DNA of 45,709 bases from the NCBI GenBank assembly GCA_029227655.1, contig JAQYAI010000061.1, forward strand, positions 1 through 45,709. The letters are read 5' to 3'. A program made the translations under genes and the position numbers. A model generated the notes under the pieces. The model saw only the letters and a program-made list of their open reading frames with translations. It was not told the origin of the DNA and ran no database searches. Shown here piece after piece: positions 15,526-23,360 of the stretch. How positions within the stretch are numbered: the first letter of the stretch is position 1; every line of letters begins with the position of its first letter. The stretch is from a bacterium. GTDB taxonomy: Bacteria; Bacillota; Clostridia; Lachnospirales; Lachnospiraceae.

Positions 15526-17064
15526 ATGAGTAAAAGACCAACCGTTTTAATGATTTTAGATGGATATGGACTGAATGAAAACGAACATGGAAATGCGGTT
15601 GCCCAAGCGGCAACTCCGGTGATGGATAAATTAATGAAAGAATGTCCATTTGTGCGTGGAAATGCCAGTGGACTTTATGTAGGGCTTCCGGATGGACAGA
15701 TGGGTAACTCAGAGGTGGGACATCTGAATATGGGAGCAGGAAGAATCGTATATCAGGATCTTACAAAAATCACGAAAGCAATTCAGGATGGTGATTTCTT
15801 TGAGAATCCTGAGCTTTTAAGAGCATGTCAGAATGCGAAAGAGAATCATTCTGCGCTTCATTTGCTTGGTCTGGTGTCAGATGGTGGAGTACATAGTCAT
15901 AATGGACATATTTACGGACTTTTGGAACTTGCAAAAAGGCAGGGGCTTTCGAAAGTCTATGTACACTGTTTCCTTGATGGAAGAGACACCCCTCCGGCAT
16001 CAGGAAAGGATTATGTGCAGGAATTGGTGGATAAGATGGCGGAGATCGGTGTTGGTGAAGTGGCAACCGTATCAGGCCGTTATTATGCGATGGACCGTGA
16101 TAACCGTTGGGACCGTGTAGAGAAGGCATATAATGCAATGGTAAAAGGAAAAGGCGAGAAGTGTGATGACGCTGTAAAAGCAATTGCAGCATCTTACGAA
16201 AAGGATGTAACCGATGAATTCGTGCTTCCAACTGTCATTGTAAAAGACGGCGAGCCAGTCGCTAAGATTTCGGATAATGACTCTGTGATTTTCTTCAACT
16301 TCCGGCCAGACAGAGCAAGAGAGATTACAAGAACATTCTGCGCAGACGATTTTACAGGATTTGACCGCGGGGAACGCGTGAAGACAACTTATGTATGCTT
16401 TACAGAATACGATGTCACAATTCCAAATAAGACAGTTGCCTTCGTGAAAACAGAAATTAAAAATACATTCGGTGAATATCTTTCCAAATGTGGACTTACA
16501 CAGGCGCGTATTGCTGAAACAGAAAAGTATGCACACGTAACTTTCTTCTTTAACGGTGGTGTAGAAGCGCCAAATCCAGGCGAAGACAGAATTCTGGTAA
16601 ATTCTCCGAAGGTAGCAACTTATGACCTGAAACCGGAAATGAGCGCTTTTGAAGTGTGTGATAAGCTTGTGGATGCGATCAAAGCTGAAAAATACGATGT
16701 GATTATCATCAATTTTGCTAATCCAGACATGGTAGGACACACAGGTGTAGAAGCAGCAGCAATCAAAGCGGTAGAAGCAGTGGATGTATGTGTGGGAAGA
16801 GCTGTAGAAGCCGTGAAAGAAATGAACGGGCAGATGTTCATCTGCGCGGATCATGGGAATGCAGAACAGCTTATCGACGAAGAAACAGGCGAACCATTTA
16901 CAGCGCATACGACGAATCAGGTTCCGTTTATCCTTGTAGGTGCGGAAGGATACGGATTAAGAGAAAATGGATGCCTTGCCGACATTGCTCCAACACTCCT
17001 TGAATTAATGGGAATTGCGCAGCCAGAAGAGATGACAGGAACATCACTTTTAATTAAGAAATAA
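15526..17064 (+). CDS. gpmI: Phosphoglycerate mutase, 2,3-bisphosphoglycerate-independent
   Basis: Interconverts 3- and 2-phosphoglycerate through a phosphoserine intermediate using two Mn ions. The 512-aa protein has ILDGYG (first metal ligand Asp12), the nucleophile serine in [12 protein letters not shown] (S62), NFRPDRARE, and the second metal cluster in [10 protein letters not shown] near residue 440. ATG 15526 is chosen over the track's 15487: the latter lies in the leader hairpin, while AAGGAGA is about ten bases ahead of the former and [15 protein letters not shown] is the usual start. Monocistronic, with its own leader and terminator. It complements the gap operon as a separate unit. 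Confidence 0.97.
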   Translation: MSKRPTVLMILDGYGLNENEHGNAVAQAATPVMDKLMKECPFVRGNASGLYVGLPDGQMGNSEVGHLNMGAGRIVYQDLTKITKAIQDGDFFENPELLRACQNAKENHSALHLLGLVSDGGVHSHNGHIYGLLELAKRQGLSKVYVHCFLDGRDTPPASGKDYVQELVDKMAEIGVGEVATVSGRYYAMDRDNRWDRVEKAYNAMVKGKGEKCDDAVKAIAASYEKDVTDEFVLPTVIVKDGEPVAKISDNDSVIFFNFRPDRAREITRTFCADDFTGFDRGERVKTTYVCFTEYDVTIPNKTVAFVKTEIKNTFGEYLSKCGLTQARIAETEKYAHVTFFFNGGVEAPNPGEDRILVNSPKVATYDLKPEMSAFEVCDKLVDAIKAEKYDVIIINFANPDMVGHTGVEAAAIKAVEAVDVCVGRAVEAVKEMNGQMFICADHGNAEQLIDEETGEPFTAHTTNQVPFILVGAEGYGLRENGCLADIAPTLLELMGIAQPEEMTGTSLLIKK

Positions 17065-17125
17065 ATACTGGATCATCTGAATGATCCGTTCAATACAAAG
17101 GACATTAGAACACTTTTTTCACGGA

Positions 17126-17171
17126 AAGTGGTACTCTGTAAGTTAATACAGAGTACCACTTCTTGTTTTAT
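17126..17171 (+). terminator. Terminator after gpmI
   Basis: AAGTGGTACTCTGTA and TACAGAGTACCACTT form a perfect 15-bp stem with a 6-base loop, followed by the T-rich tcttgtttta. A shorter GGATCAT-ctga-ATGATCC repeat lies at 17070-17087 without T-run. Confidence 0.75.
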
Positions 17172-17180
17172 AAAAAGATA

Positions 17181-17270
17181 TTTGCTGTGTCTAAAATCCC
17201 TATATTTTTAGGCAAATATAGTGGAAATGTCTGAATTTTAGATATATGGGCTATATTTGCCCATAGCAGA
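17181..17270 (+). promoter_or_regulatory. Interleaved inverted repeats, candidate structured RNA leader or compound operator
   Basis: Three pairings can be read: TTTGCTGTG (17181-17189) with CATAGCAGA (17262-17270), nine pairs including two G-T; TCTAAAAT (17190-17197) with ATTTTAGA (17235-17242); GGCAAATATAG (17211-17221) with CTATATTTGCC (17251-17261). The first helix abuts both of the others, and the second and third cross each other, as in a pseudoknot or mutually exclusive switch. It lies 57 bases before the DUF308 gene. No convincing promoter was found in this gap, so whether it is transcribed is open. Confidence 0.4.
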
Positions 17271-17326
17271 GATAAAATCAGGCTTATAAAATAGAGACAT
17301 CAAACAAGAAAAGAGAGGTGAATACA

Positions 17327-17905
17327 TTGAAAAGACTTCGTATGGCAAGGGATGGGTATATTTTAATATCTTTCATTTTTTACATAAGCGGAATCATCTA
17401 TATGATTTTACCTTCTGTATCTCCAATGGTGGTATGTATTTGTAGCGGGATTATTCTGATAGCTTATGGAATTGTAAAAATCATAGGATATTGTTCTGAA
17501 GATTTGTATAATCTTGCTTTCCAACATGATCTTGCATGTGGAGTGTTTCTAATAGTAGTAGGAGTTATTACTCTTGGGTGCAATTTACGCATTCAATCCT
17601 ACCTGACACCAGCACTGGGGCTTCTGATTCTGTTAGATGCGGTTTTGAAACTCCAGACATCTAAGGATGCAAAAGTATTTGGAGTGAAAACATGGAACGA
17701 GATTCTGACAGTTTCTATCATAGCAGGTATTTTCGGCATTCTTATTATTGTAAAACCGTTTCGGGGAATAAGGGTTACACATATCATCAATGGCTGTGGG
17801 CTACTGGCAGAGGGGATAATGAATCATCTGACTGTAAAAGAAACAGTTAAAATTACGAATAAAAATGCTCTGTCAGATGAAAATGAGAATGATACAAATG
17901 AGTAA
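17327..17905 (+). CDS. DUF308 / HdeD-like membrane protein
   Basis: A 192-aa protein with six membrane helices in paired arrangement (about residues 10-28, 33-52, 64-84, 87-105, 125-143 and 148-165), then a charged tail rich in Glu and Asn. The pattern of short repeated helix pairs with GxxxxxxGxxxI resembles HdeD/DUF308 proteins, whose molecular activity is unknown. GTG 17318 in the track overlaps the likely ribosome site GAGAGGTG, so TTG 17327, seven bases after it, is the better start. The radical SAM gene begins 30 bases downstream, so they form an operon. Confidence 0.7.
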   Translation: MKRLRMARDGYILISFIFYISGIIYMILPSVSPMVVCICSGIILIAYGIVKIIGYCSEDLYNLAFQHDLACGVFLIVVGVITLGCNLRIQSYLTPALGLLILLDAVLKLQTSKDAKVFGVKTWNEILTVSIIAGIFGILIIVKPFRGIRVTHIINGCGLLAEGIMNHLTVKETVKITNKNALSDENENDTNE

Positions 17906-17935
17906 ATAAATGTACAAAACAAGGAGGAAATTATC

Positions 17936-19291
17936 ATGGATGTATCAACAACAATCAAAAAGTTCGGCCTGGAACAGGCGTTTCACTATCTGTACAAAGA
18001 CCCTGAAAAGAATCTTCTTAAGCTGATGGACTGGGCAGACAAATTCGCAGGGGAAGAATTTGTACCACAGCGAAGAATGGTTCGTGAGGCAATGACGAAT
18101 CCGGAGCATCCGTATTATGGATATATTCGTCATATTATTCAGGATATCGATCCTCATGTTATGAAGACGAATGCTGTTAATTTCTTTATTAACGCAGCTT
18201 TAGTCGGATGGCCGAAGCAGAATGAATGCCGCGAGAAGTATGGATGCAATATTCCATGGACAATCCTGCTGGATCCTACCAGTGCCTGTAATTTGCATTG
18301 CACCGGATGCTGGGCAGCCGAATATGGTAATAAACTGAACCTTACTTACGAGGAAATAGACAATATTATTGAACAGGGCAAGGAACTGGGCGTTTATATG
18401 TACATATATACTGGTGGAGAACCTCTGGTGCGTAAAAAAGATCTGATTAAGATTTGTGAAAAACATTCTGATTGTGTATTTCTTTGTTTTACCAACGGTA
18501 CCCTGATCGATGAAGCGTTTGCAGATGAAATGCTCCGGGTTGGGAATTTCGTGCCGGCAATTTCATTGGAAGGATTTGAAGAAGCCACTGATCTGCGGCG
18601 AGGGGATGGCGTATTTAAAAAGGCAACGGCAGCTATGAATCTTTTGAGAGAAAAAAAGTTATTCTATGGTATCTCTGCATGTTATACCAGTGCAAATTTT
18701 GCATCTATTACATCCGAGGAATTTTTTGACAGCCTGATTGATCTTGGAGCTTATTTTGTCTGGTATTTCCATTATATGCCGGTTGGAAATGACGCATCCC
18801 CGGAACTTATGCCAACGCCGGAACAGAGAACGGAAACTTATCGTCGAATTCGTCATTATCGTGCTACGAAACCATTGTTTGCAATGGATTTTCAGAATGA
18901 TGCAGAATATGTGGGCGGCTGTATTGCCGGAGGACGCCGTTACTTCCATATCAATGCCAATGGAGATATTGATCCGTGCGTATTCATCCACTACTCAGAC
19001 TCTAATATCAGAGAAAAGACGATCCTGGAGGCACTGCAGTCACCGATGATGATGGCATACCATGATAACCAGCCGTTCAATGAAAATATGCTGCGCCCAT
19101 GTCCGATGCTTGAAAATCCGGAAAAATTAAGGAGCATGGTTGCAGGAACAGAAGCACATTCAACAGATCTTCAGTCTCCGGAAACGGTCGATCATCTATG
19201 TGCAAAGTGTGACAGATATGCGGAGAATTGGAAACCGGTTGCGGATGAATTGTGGAGGGAGAATAGAGCGAATAAGGAGAAAGTGAATTAA
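17936..19291 (+). CDS. Radical SAM protein with SPASM/twitch-like C-terminal cysteines
   Basis: A 451-aa radical SAM enzyme. The [4Fe-4S]/SAM motif CNLHCTGC (C118, C122, C125) is intact, followed by YTGGEPL, the SAM-binding GGE motif. The C-terminal third has further cysteines in YVGGCIAGG, DIDPCVFIH, RPCPML and LCAKCDRY, suggesting an auxiliary cluster as in SPASM or twitch domains. The ~110 residues before the motif are helical (LMDWADKFAG). The substrate cannot be read. It follows a DUF308 gene and precedes a broken SAM synthetase by 13 bases, which would have supplied its cosubstrate. ATG 17936 follows AAGGAGG. Confidence 0.85.
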   Translation: MDVSTTIKKFGLEQAFHYLYKDPEKNLLKLMDWADKFAGEEFVPQRRMVREAMTNPEHPYYGYIRHIIQDIDPHVMKTNAVNFFINAALVGWPKQNECREKYGCNIPWTILLDPTSACNLHCTGCWAAEYGNKLNLTYEEIDNIIEQGKELGVYMYIYTGGEPLVRKKDLIKICEKHSDCVFLCFTNGTLIDEAFADEMLRVGNFVPAISLEGFEEATDLRRGDGVFKKATAAMNLLREKKLFYGISACYTSANFASITSEEFFDSLIDLGAYFVWYFHYMPVGNDASPELMPTPEQRTETYRRIRHYRATKPLFAMDFQNDAEYVGGCIAGGRRYFHINANGDIDPCVFIHYSDSNIREKTILEALQSPMMMAYHDNQPFNENMLRPCPMLENPEKLRSMVAGTEAHSTDLQSPETVDHLCAKCDRYAENWKPVADELWRENRANKEKVN

Positions 19292-19304
19292 GAAGGAGAT
19301 AATT

Positions 19305-20349
19305 ATGACAAAAGAGAAACGATTATTTACATCGGAGTCTGTTACAGAAGGACATCCAGAAAGTAGTCCGTGATACGATTCGAGAGATTGGATATACCAG
19401 AGGAAAATATGGTTTTGATGCAGATACCTGTGGTGTTATTACAGCAATTGATGAACAGTCTGCAGATATTGCTATGGGTGTGGATAAAGCATTGGAAGCA
19501 AAGGAAAAAGCGATGTCAAACGATGAAATCGAAGATATTGGAGCTGGTGATCAGGGAATGATGTTTGGCTATGCAACCAATGAGACGGAAGAATATATGC
19601 CATATCCGATATCTTTGGCTCATAAACTGGCATTTCAACTGACAAAAGTACGTAAAGATGGAACGCTGCCGTATTTAAGACCAGATGGAAAAACACAGGT
19701 TTCCGTAGAGTATGATGAGAATGATAAACCGGTAAGGCTGGAGGCAGTAGTACTTTCTACGCAGCATGATCCGGAAGTTTCTCAGGAGCAGCTTCATGAG
19801 GATATCAAGAAATATGTTTTTGATGTGATACTCCCGGGAAATATGGTGGATAAGGATACAAAGTTCTTCATTAATCCTACAGGACGTTTTGTTATTGGCG
19901 GTCCACATGGAGACAGTGGACTGACAGGTCGTAAAATTATTGTTGACACCTACGGTGGATATGCAAGACATGGTGGAGGAGCATTCTCAGGGAAAGACTG
20001 TACAAAAGTAGATCGTTCTGCATCTTATGCAGCACGTTATGCGGCGAAAAATATCGTAGCAGCAGGGTTGGCTGAAAAATGTGAGGTTCAACTCTCCTAC
20101 GCTATCGGTGTAGCGAAGCCTACTTCAGTTAATGTAGATACTTTTGGAACAGGAAAGCTTTCAGATGAAGATATCACAGAGATTATACGTGAAAATTTTG
20201 ATTTCCGGCCTGCAGGAATCATTAAAATGTTGGATTTGAGGAGACCAATTTATAAGCAGACAGCTTCCTACGGACATTTTGGAAGAAATGATTTGGACCT
20301 TCCATGGGAAAAATTGGATAAAGTAGAGAAATTAAAGATGTATTTATAG
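19305..20349 (+). pseudogene. metK: S-adenosylmethionine synthetase, disrupted by an internal deletion
   Basis: The gene opens at ATG 19305 after AAGGAG and reads [20 protein letters not shown], the exact MetK start, but hits TGA at 19371. The next frame, open from 19363, continues [20 protein letters not shown] and on through [39 protein letters not shown] and the usual end at 20349. About 47 codons that normally hold HPDKxCDxISD and the ERVACE block are missing, including the Asp that binds Mg, and the join shifts frame. The ORF in the track (from 19474) is the tail only. An intact metK must exist elsewhere, because the enzyme is essential (inference). Confidence 0.9.
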
Positions 20350-20386
20350 TATTGCAAATGCATCAGTAAAGGTGGGTGAAGGATAG

Positions 20387-20812
20387 ATGCAGACAACAGC
20401 GCTTTTTGAAGAAACACAAGGACAAACTATGATAGATTGCAAAGTGGCGTGGTACATTACTACGCCTTCTGATTATAAAATTCTGTTTATTATAAATTCT
20501 TTTGAGAGATTTCACATACTGGCAAAGAAATGGAACATACCAGTGGAAGAGTTGGATAGGATTGTTTTATTACCAGGCGAACAGTCATCCATAAGAGGAT
20601 TGGAATATTTTCTCATAAACAATAATAAAGCCCCAATTTATCTTCCCAGGGCAGGCAATGAGGTGCGGTTACATTCTTTGTATCATAAGTTATTTTCATA
20701 TACAGATCCACTTCTTCTTAAGAATTGGGAAAAACGGATTATTTACATAGATGAATTTGTGGATATTGGTGATATGATCCAAGTGGTTACAAGAGAACCG
20801 AAGCAAGTATAA
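20387..20812 (+). CDS. Metallo-beta-lactamase-fold-like protein lacking all metal ligands
   Basis: A 141-aa protein. Residues ~30-90, KILFIINSFERFHILAKKWNIP then IVLLPGEQSSIRGLEYFL and APIYL, align by length with the MBL pattern KILFDTGxSDxFLxNAxxLGI, VVLSHGHYDHTGGLxxFL, APVYL of the dihydropterin/ribofuranosylaminobenzene-phosphate-synthase-like family (recalled pattern). Every histidine and the aspartate of HxHxDH are replaced, with no length change, and DTG is IIN. The C-terminal half of the domain is missing (family members are about 260 aa). It is either a pseudoenzyme or a decaying gene whose frame is still open. It follows the metK remnant by 37 bases with a GGTGAAGG ribosome site. Confidence 0.55.
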   Translation: MQTTALFEETQGQTMIDCKVAWYITTPSDYKILFIINSFERFHILAKKWNIPVEELDRIVLLPGEQSSIRGLEYFLINNNKAPIYLPRAGNEVRLHSLYHKLFSYTDPLLLKNWEKRIIYIDEFVDIGDMIQVVTREPKQV

Positions 20813-20881
20813 AGGAAAAGTATGAGACAGGAGCTTTTGGAATAGGAATCAGTAGAAAATTATAGAGAGGAAAGAAAAAAA

Positions 20882-21097
20882 GTGAAAGACAAAATAGCGC
20901 AGATTGTTCGTATTGTAACGGTTCCTCCTGTATTGATATTTTTTATGCTGCTTATATTAATTTGCATGATTCTTTATGGTATTGAGTTTTGGGCATCTAT
21001 ACGATTAAAGCGACATACCATATCAGAATTCATAGCAGGAAGCCTCACTGCCCTTGTTGCGTTTGGAAGTGCTGCATTACATTTTGGGTTTTATTAG
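20882..21097 (+). CDS. 71-aa membrane protein, probably two ends of a PAP2-like protein joined by deletion
   Basis: GTG 20882 after GAGGAAAG gives two membrane helices (about 15-33 and 48-66). The start KIAQIVRIVTVPPVL and the end FWASIRLKRHTISEFIAGS recall the first and last segments of a ~200-aa PAP2-like membrane protein family common in Clostridia; the middle with the phosphatase residues would be absent. This is from memory of the family, so it is tentative. The last 53 bases overlap the convergent TetR gene. It could persist as a small membrane protein or be a remnant. Confidence 0.45.
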   Translation: MKDKIAQIVRIVTVPPVLIFFMLLILICMILYGIEFWASIRLKRHTISEFIAGSLTALVAFGSAALHFGFY

Positions 21098-21656
21098 TGC
21101 TGATAGCTTCTGCAGATTTTAAAATGGCCTGTTTGCCTGAACCATGATGCAATTCCGTAATGCGGATGAAACTTTTTTCAAGATCGTAGTTCATACCATT
21201 GTCAAGCCAGTCAAGATAAACACCAACCAGAGCACATTTGTAAAAGCGAATGAAAAGTGCCCTGTCTTCTGGTGGGAGAGTCAGAGTGGCAGTAGCGGTA
21301 TCAATATATTTTGTTACCATGTGCAACGATAGTTCGTTTAAAGAATTTAAAAAAACTTCACGCTGAAGAGAACGATAAATATGAAGCACAGCCTTTTTGT
21401 GTTGTAAGGTGTTCTGAATAATGGGTGTAATACAATCAATAGGGGAACCAAAACTGCAATACGTTTGAATAATATGCTCATGTTCGCTTTTGATACTGTT
21501 TTCCAAAAGCTCTGGAATGTCATGAAAATGATAATAAAATGTATTACGATTCAGGTGGCAACGGTCAACGACATCTTTTACAGTGATTTTATTATATGGT
21601 TTTTCCTCTAACAATTGCCAGAAAGCATCAATAATAATATTTTTTGTATGGTTCAT
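21045..21656 (-). CDS. TetR family transcriptional regulator
   Basis: A 203-aa regulator with an N-terminal TetR DNA-binding domain: helix-turn-helix KITVKDVVDRCHLNRNTFYYHFHDIPEL (about residues 22-50), the hallmark FYYHF. The C-terminal helical domain (55-175) would hold the ligand pocket and dimer interface; it resembles the C-terminal domain of small TetR members near the DhaS group (weak inference). The last ~30 residues are polar and overlap, tail to tail, the 71-aa ORF on the other strand. It faces away from a patatin remnant, which may have been a target. Confidence 0.87.
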   Translation of the reverse strand: MNHTKNIIIDAFWQLLEEKPYNKITVKDVVDRCHLNRNTFYYHFHDIPELLENSIKSEHEHIIQTYCSFGSPIDCITPIIQNTLQHKKAVLHIYRSLQREVFLNSLNELSLHMVTKYIDTATATLTLPPEDRALFIRFYKCALVGVYLDWLDNGMNYDLEKSFIRITELHHGSGKQAILKSAEAISTNKTQNVMQHFQTQQGQ

Positions 21657-21745
21657 TTTATCAGCTCACTTTAGTGTAAATTAGTTGCAGTGCAAGAATC
21701 TTTTAGTATAGATGATAGACTTGTGTAAGGTCTGTCTTTAATCAT

Positions 21746-21774
21746 AGTATAGCATAAAAAAATTAATTTTACAA
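21746..21774 (-). promoter_or_regulatory. Promoter of the tetR gene (minus strand)
   Basis: Read on the minus strand: TTGTAA, 17 bases, TATACT. It leaves about 85 bases of leader before the ATG. A partial inverted repeat GACAGACC/GTCTATC lies in this leader and may be the operator. Confidence 0.55.
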
Positions 21775-21809
21775 AAAAATGTAAAGGTTGTTGTATATAA
21801 AACAAATAG

Positions 21810-22028
21810 AAAATACAGAAAAAGTATCCCGTATCTGCGGAAAAATTAAGACAGAGAGCTGAGCGATATAATCGGGAATTAGCATTAGTGAAAGAATATC
21901 GAGAGAAGGGGAAGGTGCTGATTATATCCCCAGATGATACATGCGGAGTGGATACCTTAACCAGAGATCAGAAAGCTTTAATGCGGTTTTACGAAAAAGG
22001 CTTTCAGGATGCAAATGCAATCGATTAG
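21810..22028 (+). pseudogene. Patatin-like phospholipase, C-terminal remnant
   Basis: An open frame without a start codon encodes about 72 residues, KYPVSAEKLRQRAERYNREL then GKVLIISPDDTCGVDTLTRDQKALMRFYEKGFQDA. This matches the recalled end of patatin-family proteins in Firmicutes, where YP.....LR.R...YN..L, a GK.(F/L)I(I/R)P block and an L...Y..G..DA tail are conserved. The catalytic N-terminal two thirds (GxSxG serine and Asp) are absent. It is too short and start-less to be in the ORF track in this frame. A perfect GCGAAGCAGCT/AGCTGCTTCGC repeat, 51 bases apart (22028-22100), follows it. Confidence 0.6.
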
Positions 22029-22128
22029 CGAAGCAGCTGGTGGAAGTTCTAAATTTATCATTCACAGCGTGTTTCAAGAAAACAGAAATAGCTGCTTCGC
22101 ATTTAAATAAGGGGGGTGAAGGACTAGT

Positions 22129-22824
22129 ATGGAAAAGAAAACGATTCCGAAAGATAATTCGCTAAAATGGATGAACAAAGGAAAAGTATTCCTTGTAATT
22201 ATATGGGGGATAATTATCCTGATTTTTTTGATAAAAAGGAAAGATATCACCATAGATGGTATTTTAAATTATACTCCACAGAGTCCGATACTGGCGGCGT
22301 TTATGATGATAGGATTATTTGCACTTAAGAGTCTTAGCATTGTGATTTATTCGGGTATCCTTTACGTTATAGATGGAATCCTGTTTCCACTTCCTGTAGC
22401 AATTTTAATGAATATTTGTGGCTCTATTGTTATGGTCACATTGCCATATGTTATAGGAAAAAAAGTAGGGGCGAGGGCCGCAGTCTATGTAGTGGAAAAA
22501 TATCCAAAAGCAAAGTCGTTAAATAAGCTTCGTTCTGAAAATGATTTTATTTTTACTTTTTTTGTAAGGATTATCGGCAGGCTCCCCAGTGATATTGTAA
22601 GTATGTATATGGGGGCAGTTGGGGTAAAATATCAAAAGTATCTGTCAGGAAGTATTCTGGGGATGTTACCACATATGATTACTTTTCCTGTTATGGGGAT
22701 GAACATAACCAATCCTAGGTCTCGGGAATTTATCGTGTCTTTGTGTGTTGAAATTATAATTATGATAGGGACTACAACAGCGTATGCTTTAAATAAAAGG
22801 AACCGCAAAAGGAAATATAGTTAA
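22129..22824 (+). CDS. TVP38/TMEM64 (VTT/DedA-superfamily) membrane protein
   Basis: A 231-aa protein with a helix near residues 20-38, then the VTT core: IVIYSGILYVIDGILFPLPVAI, a GKKVGARAAVYVV block, FFVRIIGRLPSDIVSMYMGAVGVKYQKYL with the conserved R-x-x-x-x-P-x-x, and a last helix near 205-222. Members of this superfamily move or scramble phospholipids or affect membrane homeostasis. ATG 22129 follows AAGGGGGGTGAAGG. The gene appears complete, unlike most of its neighbours, and precedes a frameshifted membrane gene by 19 bases. Confidence 0.8.
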   Translation: MEKKTIPKDNSLKWMNKGKVFLVIIWGIIILIFLIKRKDITIDGILNYTPQSPILAAFMMIGLFALKSLSIVIYSGILYVIDGILFPLPVAILMNICGSIVMVTLPYVIGKKVGARAAVYVVEKYPKAKSLNKLRSENDFIFTFFVRIIGRLPSDIVSMYMGAVGVKYQKYLSGSILGMLPHMITFPVMGMNITNPRSREFIVSLCVEIIIMIGTTTAYALNKRNRKRKYS

Positions 22825-22843
22825 GGATGAAAGGAGACTGGCT

Positions 22844-23207
22844 ATGAAAACACTGCTAAACGTTAGGGGGTGCAATGGTGCTTGTGGGCGTTTTGATGGT
22901 GTTAAATTACTTTCAGGAAAAAATGTTCCTTGAAAAGCAATCAGATGAATTTTCATATGGCATTATCATGTTCAGTATGGGAACTGCATTTCTGATTAAA
23001 GGTTCTGATGCATTGGAAGCAATAGGCATTACTACTTTTATTTAACCCACTTGAGAAATTTTCGAAGCATGTTGTTATTTTGGGCTTAGAGCTTATTGCA
23101 GTCAGTATCCCTTTCGCAAAATTATTTCCAATAACACCAGATGGGTCTATGTAGCTTTTAGTAGTCTTTGTATATTTTTGATTAGTTACTTCTATTTGTG
23201 GGATTGA
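22844..23207 (+). pseudogene. Small polytopic membrane protein, several frameshifts
   Basis: ATG 22844 follows AAGGAGA, but the frame soon fails. Hydrophobic segments continue through successive frames: MKTLLN, then GGAMVLVGVLMVLNYF to ALEAIGITT (frame open to 23045), then LLFNPLEKFSKHVVILGLELIAVSIPFAKLF (to 23155), then YVAFSSLCIFLISYFYLWD (stop 23207). Joined, they give a ~120-aa protein with four membrane helices. At least three single-base lesions are needed, so I call it a pseudogene. I do not recognise the family. It was probably cotranscribed with the TVP38-like gene. Confidence 0.6.
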
Positions 23208-23297
23208 TAAAAATGAATAAAATAAATTTTAGAAATTCAAAAATATCCATCAAAATGGCAAAATTCCATGATTTGGTAAAAATAATGCAAGAATCAA

Positions 23298-23326
23298 TTG
23301 ACGAAAAATCATTTTCTGTATATACT
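23298..23326 (+). promoter_or_regulatory. Promoter of the aminotransferase gene
   Basis: TTGACG (23298-23303), 17 bases, TATACT (23321-23326), about 35 bases before the ATG. The track's TTG start at 23298 is this -35 box. Confidence 0.8.
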
Positions 23327-23360
23327 AGCATACATAGGAGATTTTGGAGGATTTTGCATT

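Noticed and set aside
17318-17326. GTG start for the DUF308 gene
   Set aside because: The GTG is part of the likely Shine-Dalgarno GAGAGGTG; the TTG nine bases on has proper spacing. Not proven.
21941-22165. 74-aa plus-strand ORF
   Set aside because: It lies out of frame over the patatin-like remnant and runs into the TVP38 gene; the other frame carries the recognisable protein similarity.
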